Source: Janthinobacterium sp. GW456P (GTDB lineage: Bacteria; Pseudomonadota; Gammaproteobacteria; Burkholderiales; Burkholderiaceae_D). From it: 64,000 nt of DNA. The DNA lies in the NCBI RefSeq assembly GCF_002127655.1, contig NZ_NEHB01000001.1, positions 273,972 to 337,971 on the forward strand, in the 5' to 3' direction. Below, piece after piece: positions 7,395 through 16,579 of this stretch. Positions within the stretch are counted from its first letter, which is position 1. Each line of letters starts with the position of its first letter. The position numbers were made by a program, and so were the translations under genes. The notes beneath the pieces were generated by a model that was given only the letters and a program-made list of their open reading frames with translations, was not told the DNA's origin and made no database searches.

Positions 7395-9646
7395 AGCTGT
7401 CGCTGGCCTGGCGCAAGCATGGGGCGCGGTCGCTGCTGGGTGTAGTCTTGACCGTGGCGGCGGCCGTGCTGTGCCTGGCCGGCAACGACACGATGGCGCG
7501 GCTTGACGCCATGCTGGGCGACTGGCGCATGCGCTTTGATGCGCCGCAGCTCGACCGCCGCATCGTCATCGTCGACATCGACGAGCAAAGCCTGGCCCGC
7601 GTGGGCCGTTTTCCCTGGAGCCGCGACGTGCAGGCGAGCCTGGTGCGCCAGCTCACCGGCCATTACGGCGTGGCCGCGCTGGGCTTCGATATTGCGTTTC
7701 CCGAAGCGGACACCAGTTCCGGCTACGCCGTGCTGCAAGGCCTGGCGCGCGGCGAACTGGCGGGCGTGGCCGGCTTGCCGGCGCAGCTGGAAAAGCTGCG
7801 CCCGGCGATGGATTACGACGGCCTGTTTGCCGAGGCCATGCGCGGCCAGCCCGTTGTGCTCGGCTATAGCGTCTCGGAGCGGCAAAGGAAGGGCGTGCTG
7901 CCCAGGCCCGCCTTTACCGTCGCCGATTTGAACGGGCGCACGGTCACGGCCTACGTGGCGCGCGGCTACGAAGCCAATATCGCCCCCTTGCAGGCGGCCG
8001 CGCAGGGTGCTGGCATCTTCACGGCGCTGACCGATGCCGACGGCGTCGTGCGTTCCTCGACCCTGTTGCAGCGCATCGGCGACGGCTATTATCCTTCGCT
8101 GTCGCTGGCCACCGTCGCCGTCTACCTGCAGGCGCGCGCCATCGCTCCCCGTTTCACGGGCACGGCCGATACCCTGTCGGCGCGCGAACTGGCCAGCGGC
8201 GGCCTCGAACACATCATGCTGTTCACGCCGCGCGGCGCGCTGGCGATCCCTGTCGGCGAAGCCTTGACGACCACGGTGCAGTACCGCGGCGCGGGCGGCC
8301 CCGATGGCGGCGCCTTCCGCTACGTGTCGGCTGCCGACGTGCTGGCCGGTACGGTGCCGGCCGCGCTGCTCAAGGGCACCATCGTGCTGGTGGGTACCAC
8401 GGCGCCCGGCTTGAACGATATCCGCGCCACGCCCGTGAATGCCGAATATCCGGGGGTGGAGGTGCACGCCAACCTGATCAAGTCCATGCTCGACGGGCGC
8501 TTCAAGGCGCGGCCCGACTACGCGCTGGCGCTCGAACTGGTGCAGATCGTGCTGTCTGGCCTGCTGCTGGCGGGCGCCCTGGCCGTGCTGCCGCCGGCCG
8601 GCGTGATGCTGGCCAGCGTGGCCGCGCTGGCCGCCGCCATCGGCATCAACCTGTACCTGTACGCCGTGCACGACCTGGTGCTGGGCGGCGCCGTGCTGTT
8701 GCTGCTGATCCTTGCGCTGTTCATCGCCAACCTGGCGTGGGGTTACTTTTTCGAGGTGCGCAAGGGACGCGCGCTGGTGGCCCGTTTCGGCGAGTACGTG
8801 GCGCCCGAGCTGGTGGCCGAGATGGCCGACGATCCGCGCCGCTACACGATGGAAGGCGAGAACCGCGAACTGACGGTGCTGTTTGCCGACGTGCGCGGTT
8901 TCACGGCCATCTCCGAGCAGCTGGCCCCGGCCGCGCTGCGCGAATACATCAACGCCTACCTGACGGCCATGTCGGAAGATATCCGCGACAGCCATGGCGG
9001 CACGCTGGACAAATACATCGGCGACGCCGTGATGGCGTTCTGGGGCGCGCCCGTCGCCTTTGGCGATCATGCCGGCCGGGCCGTGGCCAGCGCCCTGCTG
9101 ATGCAGCAAAGCGCGGCGCGGCTGAACCGGCAGTTTTGCGCGCGCGGCTGGCCGGCGCTGCGCATCGGCATCGGCATCAATACGGGGCCCATGCATGTGG
9201 GCGACATGGGCTCGCGCATTCGCCGCGCCTATACCGTGATGGGCGACAGCGTCAACCTGGCCGCGCGCCTGGAAGGCGCCAGCAAGCTGTATGGCGTGGG
9301 CATCGTGGTGGGCGAGGTCACGCGCGCGGCGGCCCCGGATTTTCTGTACCGCGAGCTCGACCGGATCCGGGTGCTGGGCAAGCAGGAAGCGGTGGCCATC
9401 TTCGAGCCGCGCTGCCTGCTGGCCGGCGCCGCAGCGGCCGAACTGGCGCAGCTCGAGCGCTGGCACGCGGTGCTGGCCCGGCTGCGCGCGCGCGACTGGG
9501 CGCAGGCAGGTACGCAGCTGGCCCATTTGCAGGCGGACTTTCCCGACGATGGCCTGTACCGGCTGTACGCGGCGCGCCTGGAGCAGTACCGCAACGCGCC
9601 ACCGCCATTGGACTGGGATGGCGTGACAGAATTGCACAGCAAATAG
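7391..9646 (+). CDS. CHASE2 domain adenylate cyclase
   Basis: A 751-residue membrane class III cyclase. Residues about 1-30 contain a membrane anchor. An extracytoplasmic CHASE2 sensor follows (about 45-370), with VIVDIDEQSLARVGRFPWSR and VLVGTTAPGLNDIRATP. Three membrane helices lie at about 375-455, then a catalytic domain (about 490-670). Metal-binding aspartates lie in FADVRGF and YIGDAVMAFWGAP. The Lys of LDKYIGD and the Asp of VMGDSVNLAARLE fit ATP rather than GTP specificity. A short C-terminal TPR-like helical tail follows. It starts at TTG in a TTGA overlap with the upstream HD-GYP gene. The likely role is making cAMP in response to a periplasmic cue. Confidence 0.9.
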   Translation: MKLSLAWRKHGARSLLGVVLTVAAAVLCLAGNDTMARLDAMLGDWRMRFDAPQLDRRIVIVDIDEQSLARVGRFPWSRDVQASLVRQLTGHYGVAALGFDIAFPEADTSSGYAVLQGLARGELAGVAGLPAQLEKLRPAMDYDGLFAEAMRGQPVVLGYSVSERQRKGVLPRPAFTVADLNGRTVTAYVARGYEANIAPLQAAAQGAGIFTALTDADGVVRSSTLLQRIGDGYYPSLSLATVAVYLQARAIAPRFTGTADTLSARELASGGLEHIMLFTPRGALAIPVGEALTTTVQYRGAGGPDGGAFRYVSAADVLAGTVPAALLKGTIVLVGTTAPGLNDIRATPVNAEYPGVEVHANLIKSMLDGRFKARPDYALALELVQIVLSGLLLAGALAVLPPAGVMLASVAALAAAIGINLYLYAVHDLVLGGAVLLLLILALFIANLAWGYFFEVRKGRALVARFGEYVAPELVAEMADDPRRYTMEGENRELTVLFADVRGFTAISEQLAPAALREYINAYLTAMSEDIRDSHGGTLDKYIGDAVMAFWGAPVAFGDHAGRAVASALLMQQSAARLNRQFCARGWPALRIGIGINTGPMHVGDMGSRIRRAYTVMGDSVNLAARLEGASKLYGVGIVVGEVTRAAAPDFLYRELDRIRVLGKQEAVAIFEPRCLLAGAAAAELAQLERWHAVLARLRARDWAQAGTQLAHLQADFPDDGLYRLYAARLEQYRNAPPPLDWDGVTELHSK

Positions 9647-9855
9647 CCCGCCATTCGCCGGAAAAGGCAAGCGATTGCGGCATTTTTCATCAGCGCGTGC
9701 GCATTGTTTGTTGCATCGCGATAAAAATCAGGGGGAAATGTTAGAAATTTCTGACTGGAAACTAAAAGCCGTCTAAAATTTGTCTTCAATCCATTGCCGG
9801 ACATGCTGGCGCCTGCGGGCCGCGCGCTTGTCTGGTTACTCAAGAAATCCTTCAC

Positions 9856-11466
9856 ATGACATATCGTTTGGTGCACCTGCTTGCGGGTTCCGCGCTGCTG
9901 TTCGCCGTCGGCGCCGCCGGCGCCGCTGTTTCCATGGATGACGCCGCACCTGCCGCGCAGGACGACGGCGTCTCGCGCTTCGAGATCCGCCGCTTCGACG
10001 TCCAGGGCAATACCCTGCTCACGTCCGCGCAGGTGCAAGCCTTGCTGGCGCCCTTTACGGGAGCGCAGCGCGATTTTTCCGACATCGCCCGCGCCGTCGA
10101 GGCGCTGGAGGGGGCTTACCGCGAGCGCGGTTACAGCGCCGTGCAGGTGCAATTGCCCGAGCAGGAACTGGAGCGGGGCGTGGTGCGCCTGAACGTGCTG
10201 CAAACGCCGCTGGGCAAGCTTGCCATCAGCGGCAATGCCTACGTCGACGAGGCCAACGTGCGGCGCGCCCTGCCGTCTCTTCGCACAGGCGAGACGCCGA
10301 ACTTGCCGGCCCTGTCGCAAAGCCTGAAACTGGCGAATGAAAACCCGGCGCGCAAGCTCGAAGTGCGCCTGCAAGCCGACGAGCCTGCCGGCGCCATCGA
10401 CGCCATCGTCACGGTGGCCGATGACAAGCCCTGGAAAGCCATGCTCAACGTGGACAATACGGGCAATGCGCAGACGGGCAAGACGCACGTGGGCGTGGTG
10501 CTGCAGCATGCGAATCTGTTCGGCCTCGATCATGTGGCCAGCCTGCAATACACGAGCAGCCTGGAAAAGCCGGACAAGGTGGGCGTGTATGGTGCCGGCT
10601 ACCACTTGCCGCTGTATGCGCTGGGCGACTCGATGGATTTTTTCGCCAGCTATTCGAACGTCGATTCGGGCAGCGTCTCGGCCGGCATTTTCGACCTGGC
10701 CGTCAGCGGCCAGGGCAGCATGGCCGGCATCCGCTACAACCAGAACTTTGCCCGCAGCGGCGATTTCGAACCCAAGCTCGTGTACGGCATCGACTACAAG
10801 GCTTACCGCAACAGCGTGCAACTGTTCGGCATGGAGCTGGGCGCCGACGTCACCGTGCATCCGCTCAGCGTCAGCTACATCGGCAACTGGACCCTGCCCA
10901 CGGGCGAGACCAGCGTGGCGGTCACCTTCGCGCACAATATCCCTGGTGGCAAGCATGGCGCGCAAGCCGATTTCGACCGCGTGCGCGCGCACGCCAAGGC
11001 GGCCTACAACACGGTGCGCCTGAGCGCCAGTTCGGGACGCGTGCTGGCCGGCGACTGGCAGTGGCGCGCGCTCGTCAACGCGCAAGTCACGCCCGACGCG
11101 CTGGTGCCGGGCGAGCAGTTCGGCGCCGGCGGCGCCGCGTCCGTGCGCGGCTTTGCCGAGCGCGAGGTATCGAACGATTCGGGCGTCAACCTGAACCTGG
11201 AGCTGTACACGCCGAACTGGTGCGGCCAGGCGCTCGGCTACCAGTGCCGCGCGCTGGCGTTCTATGACACGGCCTGGCTGCGCCGCAACCATGCGCTGCC
11301 CGGCGAAAGCGCGTCGCAAGGCATCGGCAGCGGCGGCCTCGGCTTGCGTTTGCTGCTGAGCCGCTACGCCAATCTGCAACTCGATTACGCCCATGTCGTC
11401 AATGGCGGCGACACGGGACAGCGGGGCGCCAACCGCCTGCATTTCCGCCTCGCCTTGGCCTACTAG
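9856..11466 (+). CDS. TpsB outer-membrane transporter, ShlB/FhaC/HecB family
   Basis: Outer-membrane pore that exports its partner exoprotein in type Vb (two-partner) secretion. The 536-residue protein has a signal peptide (about 1-25). Two POTRA domains follow (about 35-185), starting with FEIRRFDVQGNTLL and containing YRERGYSAVQVQLP. A 16-strand beta-barrel completes the protein. The barrel carries ASVRGF near residue 432, the conserved lid-loop VRGF motif of Omp85/TpsB proteins, and ends with LALAY. The TpsA gene starts eight bases after the stop. It follows the cyclase gene in the same direction after about 210 bases of unassigned sequence, which must contain its promoter if it is a separate unit. 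Confidence 0.93.
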   Translation: MTYRLVHLLAGSALLFAVGAAGAAVSMDDAAPAAQDDGVSRFEIRRFDVQGNTLLTSAQVQALLAPFTGAQRDFSDIARAVEALEGAYRERGYSAVQVQLPEQELERGVVRLNVLQTPLGKLAISGNAYVDEANVRRALPSLRTGETPNLPALSQSLKLANENPARKLEVRLQADEPAGAIDAIVTVADDKPWKAMLNVDNTGNAQTGKTHVGVVLQHANLFGLDHVASLQYTSSLEKPDKVGVYGAGYHLPLYALGDSMDFFASYSNVDSGSVSAGIFDLAVSGQGSMAGIRYNQNFARSGDFEPKLVYGIDYKAYRNSVQLFGMELGADVTVHPLSVSYIGNWTLPTGETSVAVTFAHNIPGGKHGAQADFDRVRAHAKAAYNTVRLSASSGRVLAGDWQWRALVNAQVTPDALVPGEQFGAGGAASVRGFAEREVSNDSGVNLNLELYTPNWCGQALGYQCRALAFYDTAWLRRNHALPGESASQGIGSGGLGLRLLLSRYANLQLDYAHVVNGGDTGQRGANRLHFRLALAY

Positions 11467-11473
11467 CATCAGG

Positions 11474-14400
11474 ATGAACACCATGCACAACCACGTCCAG
11501 CACGCCTCCGCTTTCATCCTGACGTCCGCGTTTTCGTCACCCCTTGCGCCGCCCTTGCGCCGCACGGCGCTGGCGCTGCTGCTGGCCGGCTGCTTCGGCG
11601 CCGCGCAGGCCAACCCTGCCTTGCCGCAGGTGGTCAACGGACAGGCCACGTTCAGCCAGCAGGGCAACATCTTTTCGATCACGAACACGCCCAATACCAT
11701 CATCAACTGGCAGAGTTTTTCCATCCATGCGGGTGAAATCACGCGCTTCATCCAGCAAAACGGCAATAGCGCCGTACTGAACCGCATTACGGGACAAGAC
11801 CCCAGCAAGATACTGGGCGCGCTCGAATCGAACGGCAAGGTCTTCCTGATCAACCCGAACGGCATCGTTTTCGGCCAGGGGGCGAAAGTCGACGTGAACG
11901 GGCTGGTCGCTTCCAGCCTGGGCATGTCGAATGAGGATTTCCTGGCCGGCAAGCGCCAGTTCACGGCCGGCGGCGTGGCCGGCGGCGTCAGCAATGCGGG
12001 CCTGATTAACGCGGGCAAGGGCGGGCAAGTGCTGCTGATCGCGCCGAACGTGGAAAACACGGGCATCATCACGGCACCGAATGGCGAAGTGATCCTGGCG
12101 GCCGGGCGCAGCGTGCAGCTGGCCGACCCCGGCAATCCGCAATTGCGCGTGCTGGTCTCTGCACCCGCCGACCAGGCGCTGAACCTGGGCCAGATCATCG
12201 CCCAGGGCGGCAGCATCGGCATGGCCGGCGCGCTGCTCAGCCAGCGCGGCGTGCTCAACGCGAATAGCGCCGTCGTCGGCGAGAATGGCAGGATCGTGCT
12301 CAAGGCCAGCGGCAAGGCGCTGCTCGAAGCGGGCAGCGTCACCAGCGCCACAGGCGCGGCAGGCAAGGGCGGCCAGATCCAGGTGCTGGGCGAGCAAGTG
12401 GGTTTGCTGGGCAATGCAAAGGTCGACGCCAGCGGCGCCACGGGCGGCGGCACGGTCTTGCTGGGCGGTGATTACCAGGGCAAGAACGCGGCCGTGCAAA
12501 ATGCGCGGCAAGTACTCGTCGGCAAGGATGCCAGCGTTGCTGCCGATGCGATTGTCAGCGGCAACGGCGGCAAGGTCATCGCCTGGGGCAATGAATCGGC
12601 CCAGGTGCATGGCAGCATTTCCGCGCGCGGCGGCGCGCAAGGCGGCGACGGCGGCTTCGTGGAAACGTCCGGCCATTATCTGGCCGTCGACGGCATCCGC
12701 GTCAATACCGGCGCGGCGCGCGGCAAGCGCGGCAACTGGCTGCTCGATCCGTATGACATCAATGTGGTGGCCGGCACGGGCGGCCAGCTGGGCGACGTGG
12801 ACGAGTTCGCCGACACGCCTGCCAGCGGCAGCACCAACATCGGCGCCGACGTCATTTCCGGCGCCAGCAGCGATGTCATGCTGCAGGCTACGCATCGCAT
12901 CAATTTCAACAGCGCCATCAACATGACGCACCTCGGTACGGGCTTGACCGCGATGGCGGGCGAGACCATCAACGTCAACTCATCGATTACCACCAATGGC
13001 GGAAGCGTCACCTTGCTGGCCAACAATGCCGCCAGCGGCACGCCATATGGCGCCGGCTCGAATGTCAATCTGGCTGCGCCGATCACGACGAATGGCGGCA
13101 GCGTCGTCCTTTCCGGCGCCGGCGTGGGCGGTGCCGGCGTAGTCAATGTCGGTAGCGGCAATCTGAGCCTGGCCAGCAATCTTGAGAATGGCGCAATCGA
13201 CCTGACGGGCAGCGGCGACCAGTTGCTGGGCAGCGGTAGCGCGGGACAAACGGTGACGCTGCAGGCGGATAATATCGGCATCAACGGCAGGGTCAATTTC
13301 GGCGGCCCGGCGGGCGGGGCGAATGTCATCATCAAGCCCCTGAGCAGTGCGCGCGGCATCGACCTGGGCACCAAGTCGGGCGCGGTCCTGGGGTTGACGA
13401 AGGCGGAGCTGGCCGGCATCTCGGCGGCGTCGCTGACCATCGGCGACGGCACGAACACGGGTGGCTTGCACATCTCGGATGCGCTCGCCAGAACCGGCGA
13501 TCTGCACCTCAATTCCGGTTCCGCCATCACGGCCACGGCTGCCGTGACGGTGGACGGCAGTTTCGTGCTGGACGGCGGCAGCTGGGTACAAAACGGCGCT
13601 AGCTTGCCAGGCTTTGGCGCCAGAAACTTCACCATCGGCAGCGGCGCCAGTTTCTTGCGCGTGGTCGGCGGCGACGGTGCCGCCACACCTTATCTGCTCG
13701 CCGATATCTATGGCTTGCAAGGCATCGCCAGCCTCGGTCTGGGCAACAGCTATCGCCTGGCCGGCAATATCGACGCCAGCGGCACGGCGAACTGGAACGA
13801 TGGCCAGGGCTTTGTGCCGATCGCCGGCAGCGGCGGCGGATTTTCCGGCGTGTTCGATGGCGGCGGATTTACGCTCAGCAATTTGAAAGTCGACCGCAGC
13901 CTGGTGCCTGGCCTGGCGGCAGGCCTGTTTGGCACCGTGCAGGGCGGCACCTTGCGCAACCTGACCCTGAGCGGCGGCAGCATCACCGGCAGGACGAACG
14001 TGGGCGCGCTGGCTGGCGAGGTCGTCAGCGGTACTATATCCGGCGTGAACAGCAGCGTCGCCGTCAGCGGCCAGCGCAATGTCGGCGGCCTGGTGGGCAG
14101 CAACGGCGGCGCCATCACGCTGTCGGCCAGCAGCGGCGCCGTCACCGGCGTCAATGCCGACAACGGCGGCGCCATCGGCGGCCTGGCGGGATCGAATGCG
14201 TCCGGCGCCAGCATCGCGACCTCGTACGCCACCGGCATGGTGACGGGCGCGCGCGAGATGATCGGCGGCCTGGTCGGCAACAACCAGGGCGCGCTGAGCC
14301 AGTCTTATGCCACCGGCAATGTCACGGGCGCGCGCAGCATCGGCGGCCTGGTGGGCTTGAACGGCGGCAGCATCGACGATGCATATGCCAGCGGCGCCGT

Positions 14401-16579
14401 GGGCCGCGCCATTACTGCCGATCCCATCCTGTCCATGGAAAACATGGGCGGGCTGGTCGGTGAAAGCACGGGCAGCGTCAGCCATGTCTTCAGCAGCGGC
14501 GCCGTGAGCGGCGACGGCTACGCGGCCGTGGGCGCGGTGGCCGGCCGCGTGTCCGCCGGTTCCCCGTTCAGCTATGGTTTTTTCAATTATGAAACATCGC
14601 TGGTGCAAACCGGTGGCGGCGGTTCCAGCGGCCGCAGCACGGCGCAGATGCGGCAGCAGGGCAGCTTCAGCGACTACAATTTCAGCAGCGTGTGGCGTAT
14701 CTACGAAGGCTACACGACGCCGATGCTGAAGGCGTTCCTCAAGCCGCTGCAAGTGAACCTCTCGGGCAATGCCACGGGCAAGGTCTACGATGGCCAGCTG
14801 GCCGCCTTCCTCGGGTCGATCGGCTATGTGGGATTGATCGACGGTGATGTGGGCGTGAATGGCAGCCTCGGCTACGGCGGCAACGCGCGCAATGTGGGCA
14901 GCTATGCCGCGACGGGCCTGTGGTCGACCAAGTACGACATCACCATGGGCGGCACGACGACTTTCGCCATCACGCCGCGCACCCTCAACGTGCAATTTAA
15001 CGGCGTCAACAAGGTCTATGACGGCACGACGGGCGCCACGCTGGGTTTCGGCGATGATCGTGTGGCCGGCGACCGCCTGGACCTGTCGGCTCTGGCCAGC
15101 TTCAGCGACAAGAATGCGGGCGCGGGCAAGACGGTATTCGTGACGAACCTGGGCCTGGGCGGCGCCGATGCGGGTAATTACCTGCTGACCTCGACGGGCG
15201 GCACGACGCAGGCAACGATTGCGCAAAAACAATTGTCGACCTGGGTGGGCAGCGGCAGCGGCTTGTGGAGCGATGCGGCCAACTGGGACGGCGGCGTGGT
15301 GCCGGAAGGGGCGAACGTGCTGGCTGTCGACTTTGGCAACAGCAAGGGCATCGTCACCTACAGCGCGGCGGCCGGCAACACCATCCTGAAAAACCTGAAC
15401 TCGGCAACGGGTTTGCTGCTGACGGGCGGCAGCCTGACCCTCGGTGATGGCGTACCGGACCGTTCCCTGCTGGCCAGCCTGGAAATCAGCGGCGGCAGCT
15501 TGCAGCTGAACGGCAGCCTGTCGGCGGACCGCTACGCGCAAGGCGGTGGCGTGCTGAGCGGCAACGGTAACTTGCTCGTCGCCAACAGTTTTAATCAGAC
15601 CGCCGGCGCCATCCGCCTGGCGGGCCAGCTGGCCATCACGCAAGCGGCTGGCGACTTGCGCTTCGCCAGCCTGGCGGCGAACGATGTACAGCTGAGCGCC
15701 CTGAACGGCGCCATCGGCCAGGACGGTGCGGTGCTCGCCGGCAACCTGACCGCGCAGGCGCGCGACGGCATCGTGCTGAATCATGCGGGCAATCAGGTCA
15801 GCAGTTTTACCGCCAGCAATCGTGCCGCGGGCGGCATTGCGCTGAACAATACGTCGGCGCCGGGCGCCTTGGCCCTGGGAACGCTGACCACGGGCGCGGG
15901 CAATATCGCCATCGACAATACGGGCGGCGTCACGGCCGGCAATATCGATGCGAATGGCGGCAACGTCAGCGTGACGGCGCACAGCCCCGTTACCGTCAAC
16001 GGCAGGATCGCGGGCCATGACATTGCGCTCAAGGCCAGCACGGACGTGCTGCTGGGCGATGGCGCGCAACTGGCAGCGGCGCGCGACATCAGCCTGGCGG
16101 CGGGACGCGACATCAGTATCAAGGGCAACTCCCGCGTAGCCAGCGGCGGCAATTTTACCGCCAGCGCAGAAGGCAATGTGCTGTTTGCGGACACGGCCAG
16201 TTTCACTTTGCCGGCCGCTGCCAGCATGAGCGTGCTGGCGAAAACGGGCAGCATCACGGGCACGCAGGGCGTGCGTATCAATCGCCAGCGCACCAGCGTC
16301 GGCTTGCAGACGCCGAATGGCGCGGTAAGCATGGCGGACACCATTTTCCTGCCCGCCACGACCGTCGAACAGCCCGTGATCGACGCCGCCACGAGCGCGG
16401 CCATCAATGACGCCTTGCGCATTATCAAGCAGGCCGACTATGCCAACGTTCCGCTCGCTTCCAAACCGCCAGGCAAGCCTGATGACAAGGTGAGGGACGA
16501 CAAGGATGTTGCCGCCTCCACAGATAACTCAACAGGACTTACAAAAAATGAAACTGCTAAAAAAATGTACTGCAATTAA
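11474..16579 (+). CDS. TpsA exoprotein, filamentous haemagglutinin family
   Basis: A very large secreted beta-helical protein (1701 residues). After an extended signal sequence ending in AQA near residue 49 comes the TPS secretion domain (about 50-165), with NPALPQVVNGQATF, the hallmark NPNGI at 127-131 and VNGLVASSL. Later segments are a beta-helix of degenerate repeats, GLUG-type repeats (GGLVG, GGLAG, SYATG; about 835-1025) and two YDG/MBG-like units with KVYDG (about 1095-1255). A long repetitive tail ends near MYCN. There is no C-terminal toxin or membrane anchor I can recognise, so an adhesin or biofilm role is more likely than a CDI toxin. An ATG at 11483 has better-spaced AGGA and may be the true start. 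Its 3' end overlaps the FecR gene. Confidence 0.9.
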   Translation: MNTMHNHVQHASAFILTSAFSSPLAPPLRRTALALLLAGCFGAAQANPALPQVVNGQATFSQQGNIFSITNTPNTIINWQSFSIHAGEITRFIQQNGNSAVLNRITGQDPSKILGALESNGKVFLINPNGIVFGQGAKVDVNGLVASSLGMSNEDFLAGKRQFTAGGVAGGVSNAGLINAGKGGQVLLIAPNVENTGIITAPNGEVILAAGRSVQLADPGNPQLRVLVSAPADQALNLGQIIAQGGSIGMAGALLSQRGVLNANSAVVGENGRIVLKASGKALLEAGSVTSATGAAGKGGQIQVLGEQVGLLGNAKVDASGATGGGTVLLGGDYQGKNAAVQNARQVLVGKDASVAADAIVSGNGGKVIAWGNESAQVHGSISARGGAQGGDGGFVETSGHYLAVDGIRVNTGAARGKRGNWLLDPYDINVVAGTGGQLGDVDEFADTPASGSTNIGADVISGASSDVMLQATHRINFNSAINMTHLGTGLTAMAGETINVNSSITTNGGSVTLLANNAASGTPYGAGSNVNLAAPITTNGGSVVLSGAGVGGAGVVNVGSGNLSLASNLENGAIDLTGSGDQLLGSGSAGQTVTLQADNIGINGRVNFGGPAGGANVIIKPLSSARGIDLGTKSGAVLGLTKAELAGISAASLTIGDGTNTGGLHISDALARTGDLHLNSGSAITATAAVTVDGSFVLDGGSWVQNGASLPGFGARNFTIGSGASFLRVVGGDGAATPYLLADIYGLQGIASLGLGNSYRLAGNIDASGTANWNDGQGFVPIAGSGGGFSGVFDGGGFTLSNLKVDRSLVPGLAAGLFGTVQGGTLRNLTLSGGSITGRTNVGALAGEVVSGTISGVNSSVAVSGQRNVGGLVGSNGGAITLSASSGAVTGVNADNGGAIGGLAGSNASGASIATSYATGMVTGAREMIGGLVGNNQGALSQSYATGNVTGARSIGGLVGLNGGSIDDAYASGAVGRAITADPILSMENMGGLVGESTGSVSHVFSSGAVSGDGYAAVGAVAGRVSAGSPFSYGFFNYETSLVQTGGGGSSGRSTAQMRQQGSFSDYNFSSVWRIYEGYTTPMLKAFLKPLQVNLSGNATGKVYDGQLAAFLGSIGYVGLIDGDVGVNGSLGYGGNARNVGSYAATGLWSTKYDITMGGTTTFAITPRTLNVQFNGVNKVYDGTTGATLGFGDDRVAGDRLDLSALASFSDKNAGAGKTVFVTNLGLGGADAGNYLLTSTGGTTQATIAQKQLSTWVGSGSGLWSDAANWDGGVVPEGANVLAVDFGNSKGIVTYSAAAGNTILKNLNSATGLLLTGGSLTLGDGVPDRSLLASLEISGGSLQLNGSLSADRYAQGGGVLSGNGNLLVANSFNQTAGAIRLAGQLAITQAAGDLRFASLAANDVQLSALNGAIGQDGAVLAGNLTAQARDGIVLNHAGNQVSSFTASNRAAGGIALNNTSAPGALALGTLTTGAGNIAIDNTGGVTAGNIDANGGNVSVTAHSPVTVNGRIAGHDIALKASTDVLLGDGAQLAAARDISLAAGRDISIKGNSRVASGGNFTASAEGNVLFADTASFTLPAAASMSVLAKTGSITGTQGVRINRQRTSVGLQTPNGAVSMADTIFLPATTVEQPVIDAATSAAINDALRIIKQADYANVPLASKPPGKPDDKVRDDKDVAASTDNSTGLTKNETAKKMYCN

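Noticed and set aside
9229-12453. Very long minus-strand reading frame across tpsB and the start of tpsA
   Set aside because: It is antisense to well-supported secretion genes and has the Arg/Ala/His/Gln-rich composition of a GC-rich shadow frame; no family motif is present.
13980-14550. Possible CRISPR or tandem DNA repeats
   Set aside because: The repetition is at protein level (GLUG units) with degenerate DNA; no identical repeat-spacer pattern exists.
12980-16069. Second long antisense frame inside tpsA
   Set aside because: Composition mirrors the repetitive coding strand; no conserved domain, no start signal, and codon pattern fits the plus strand.
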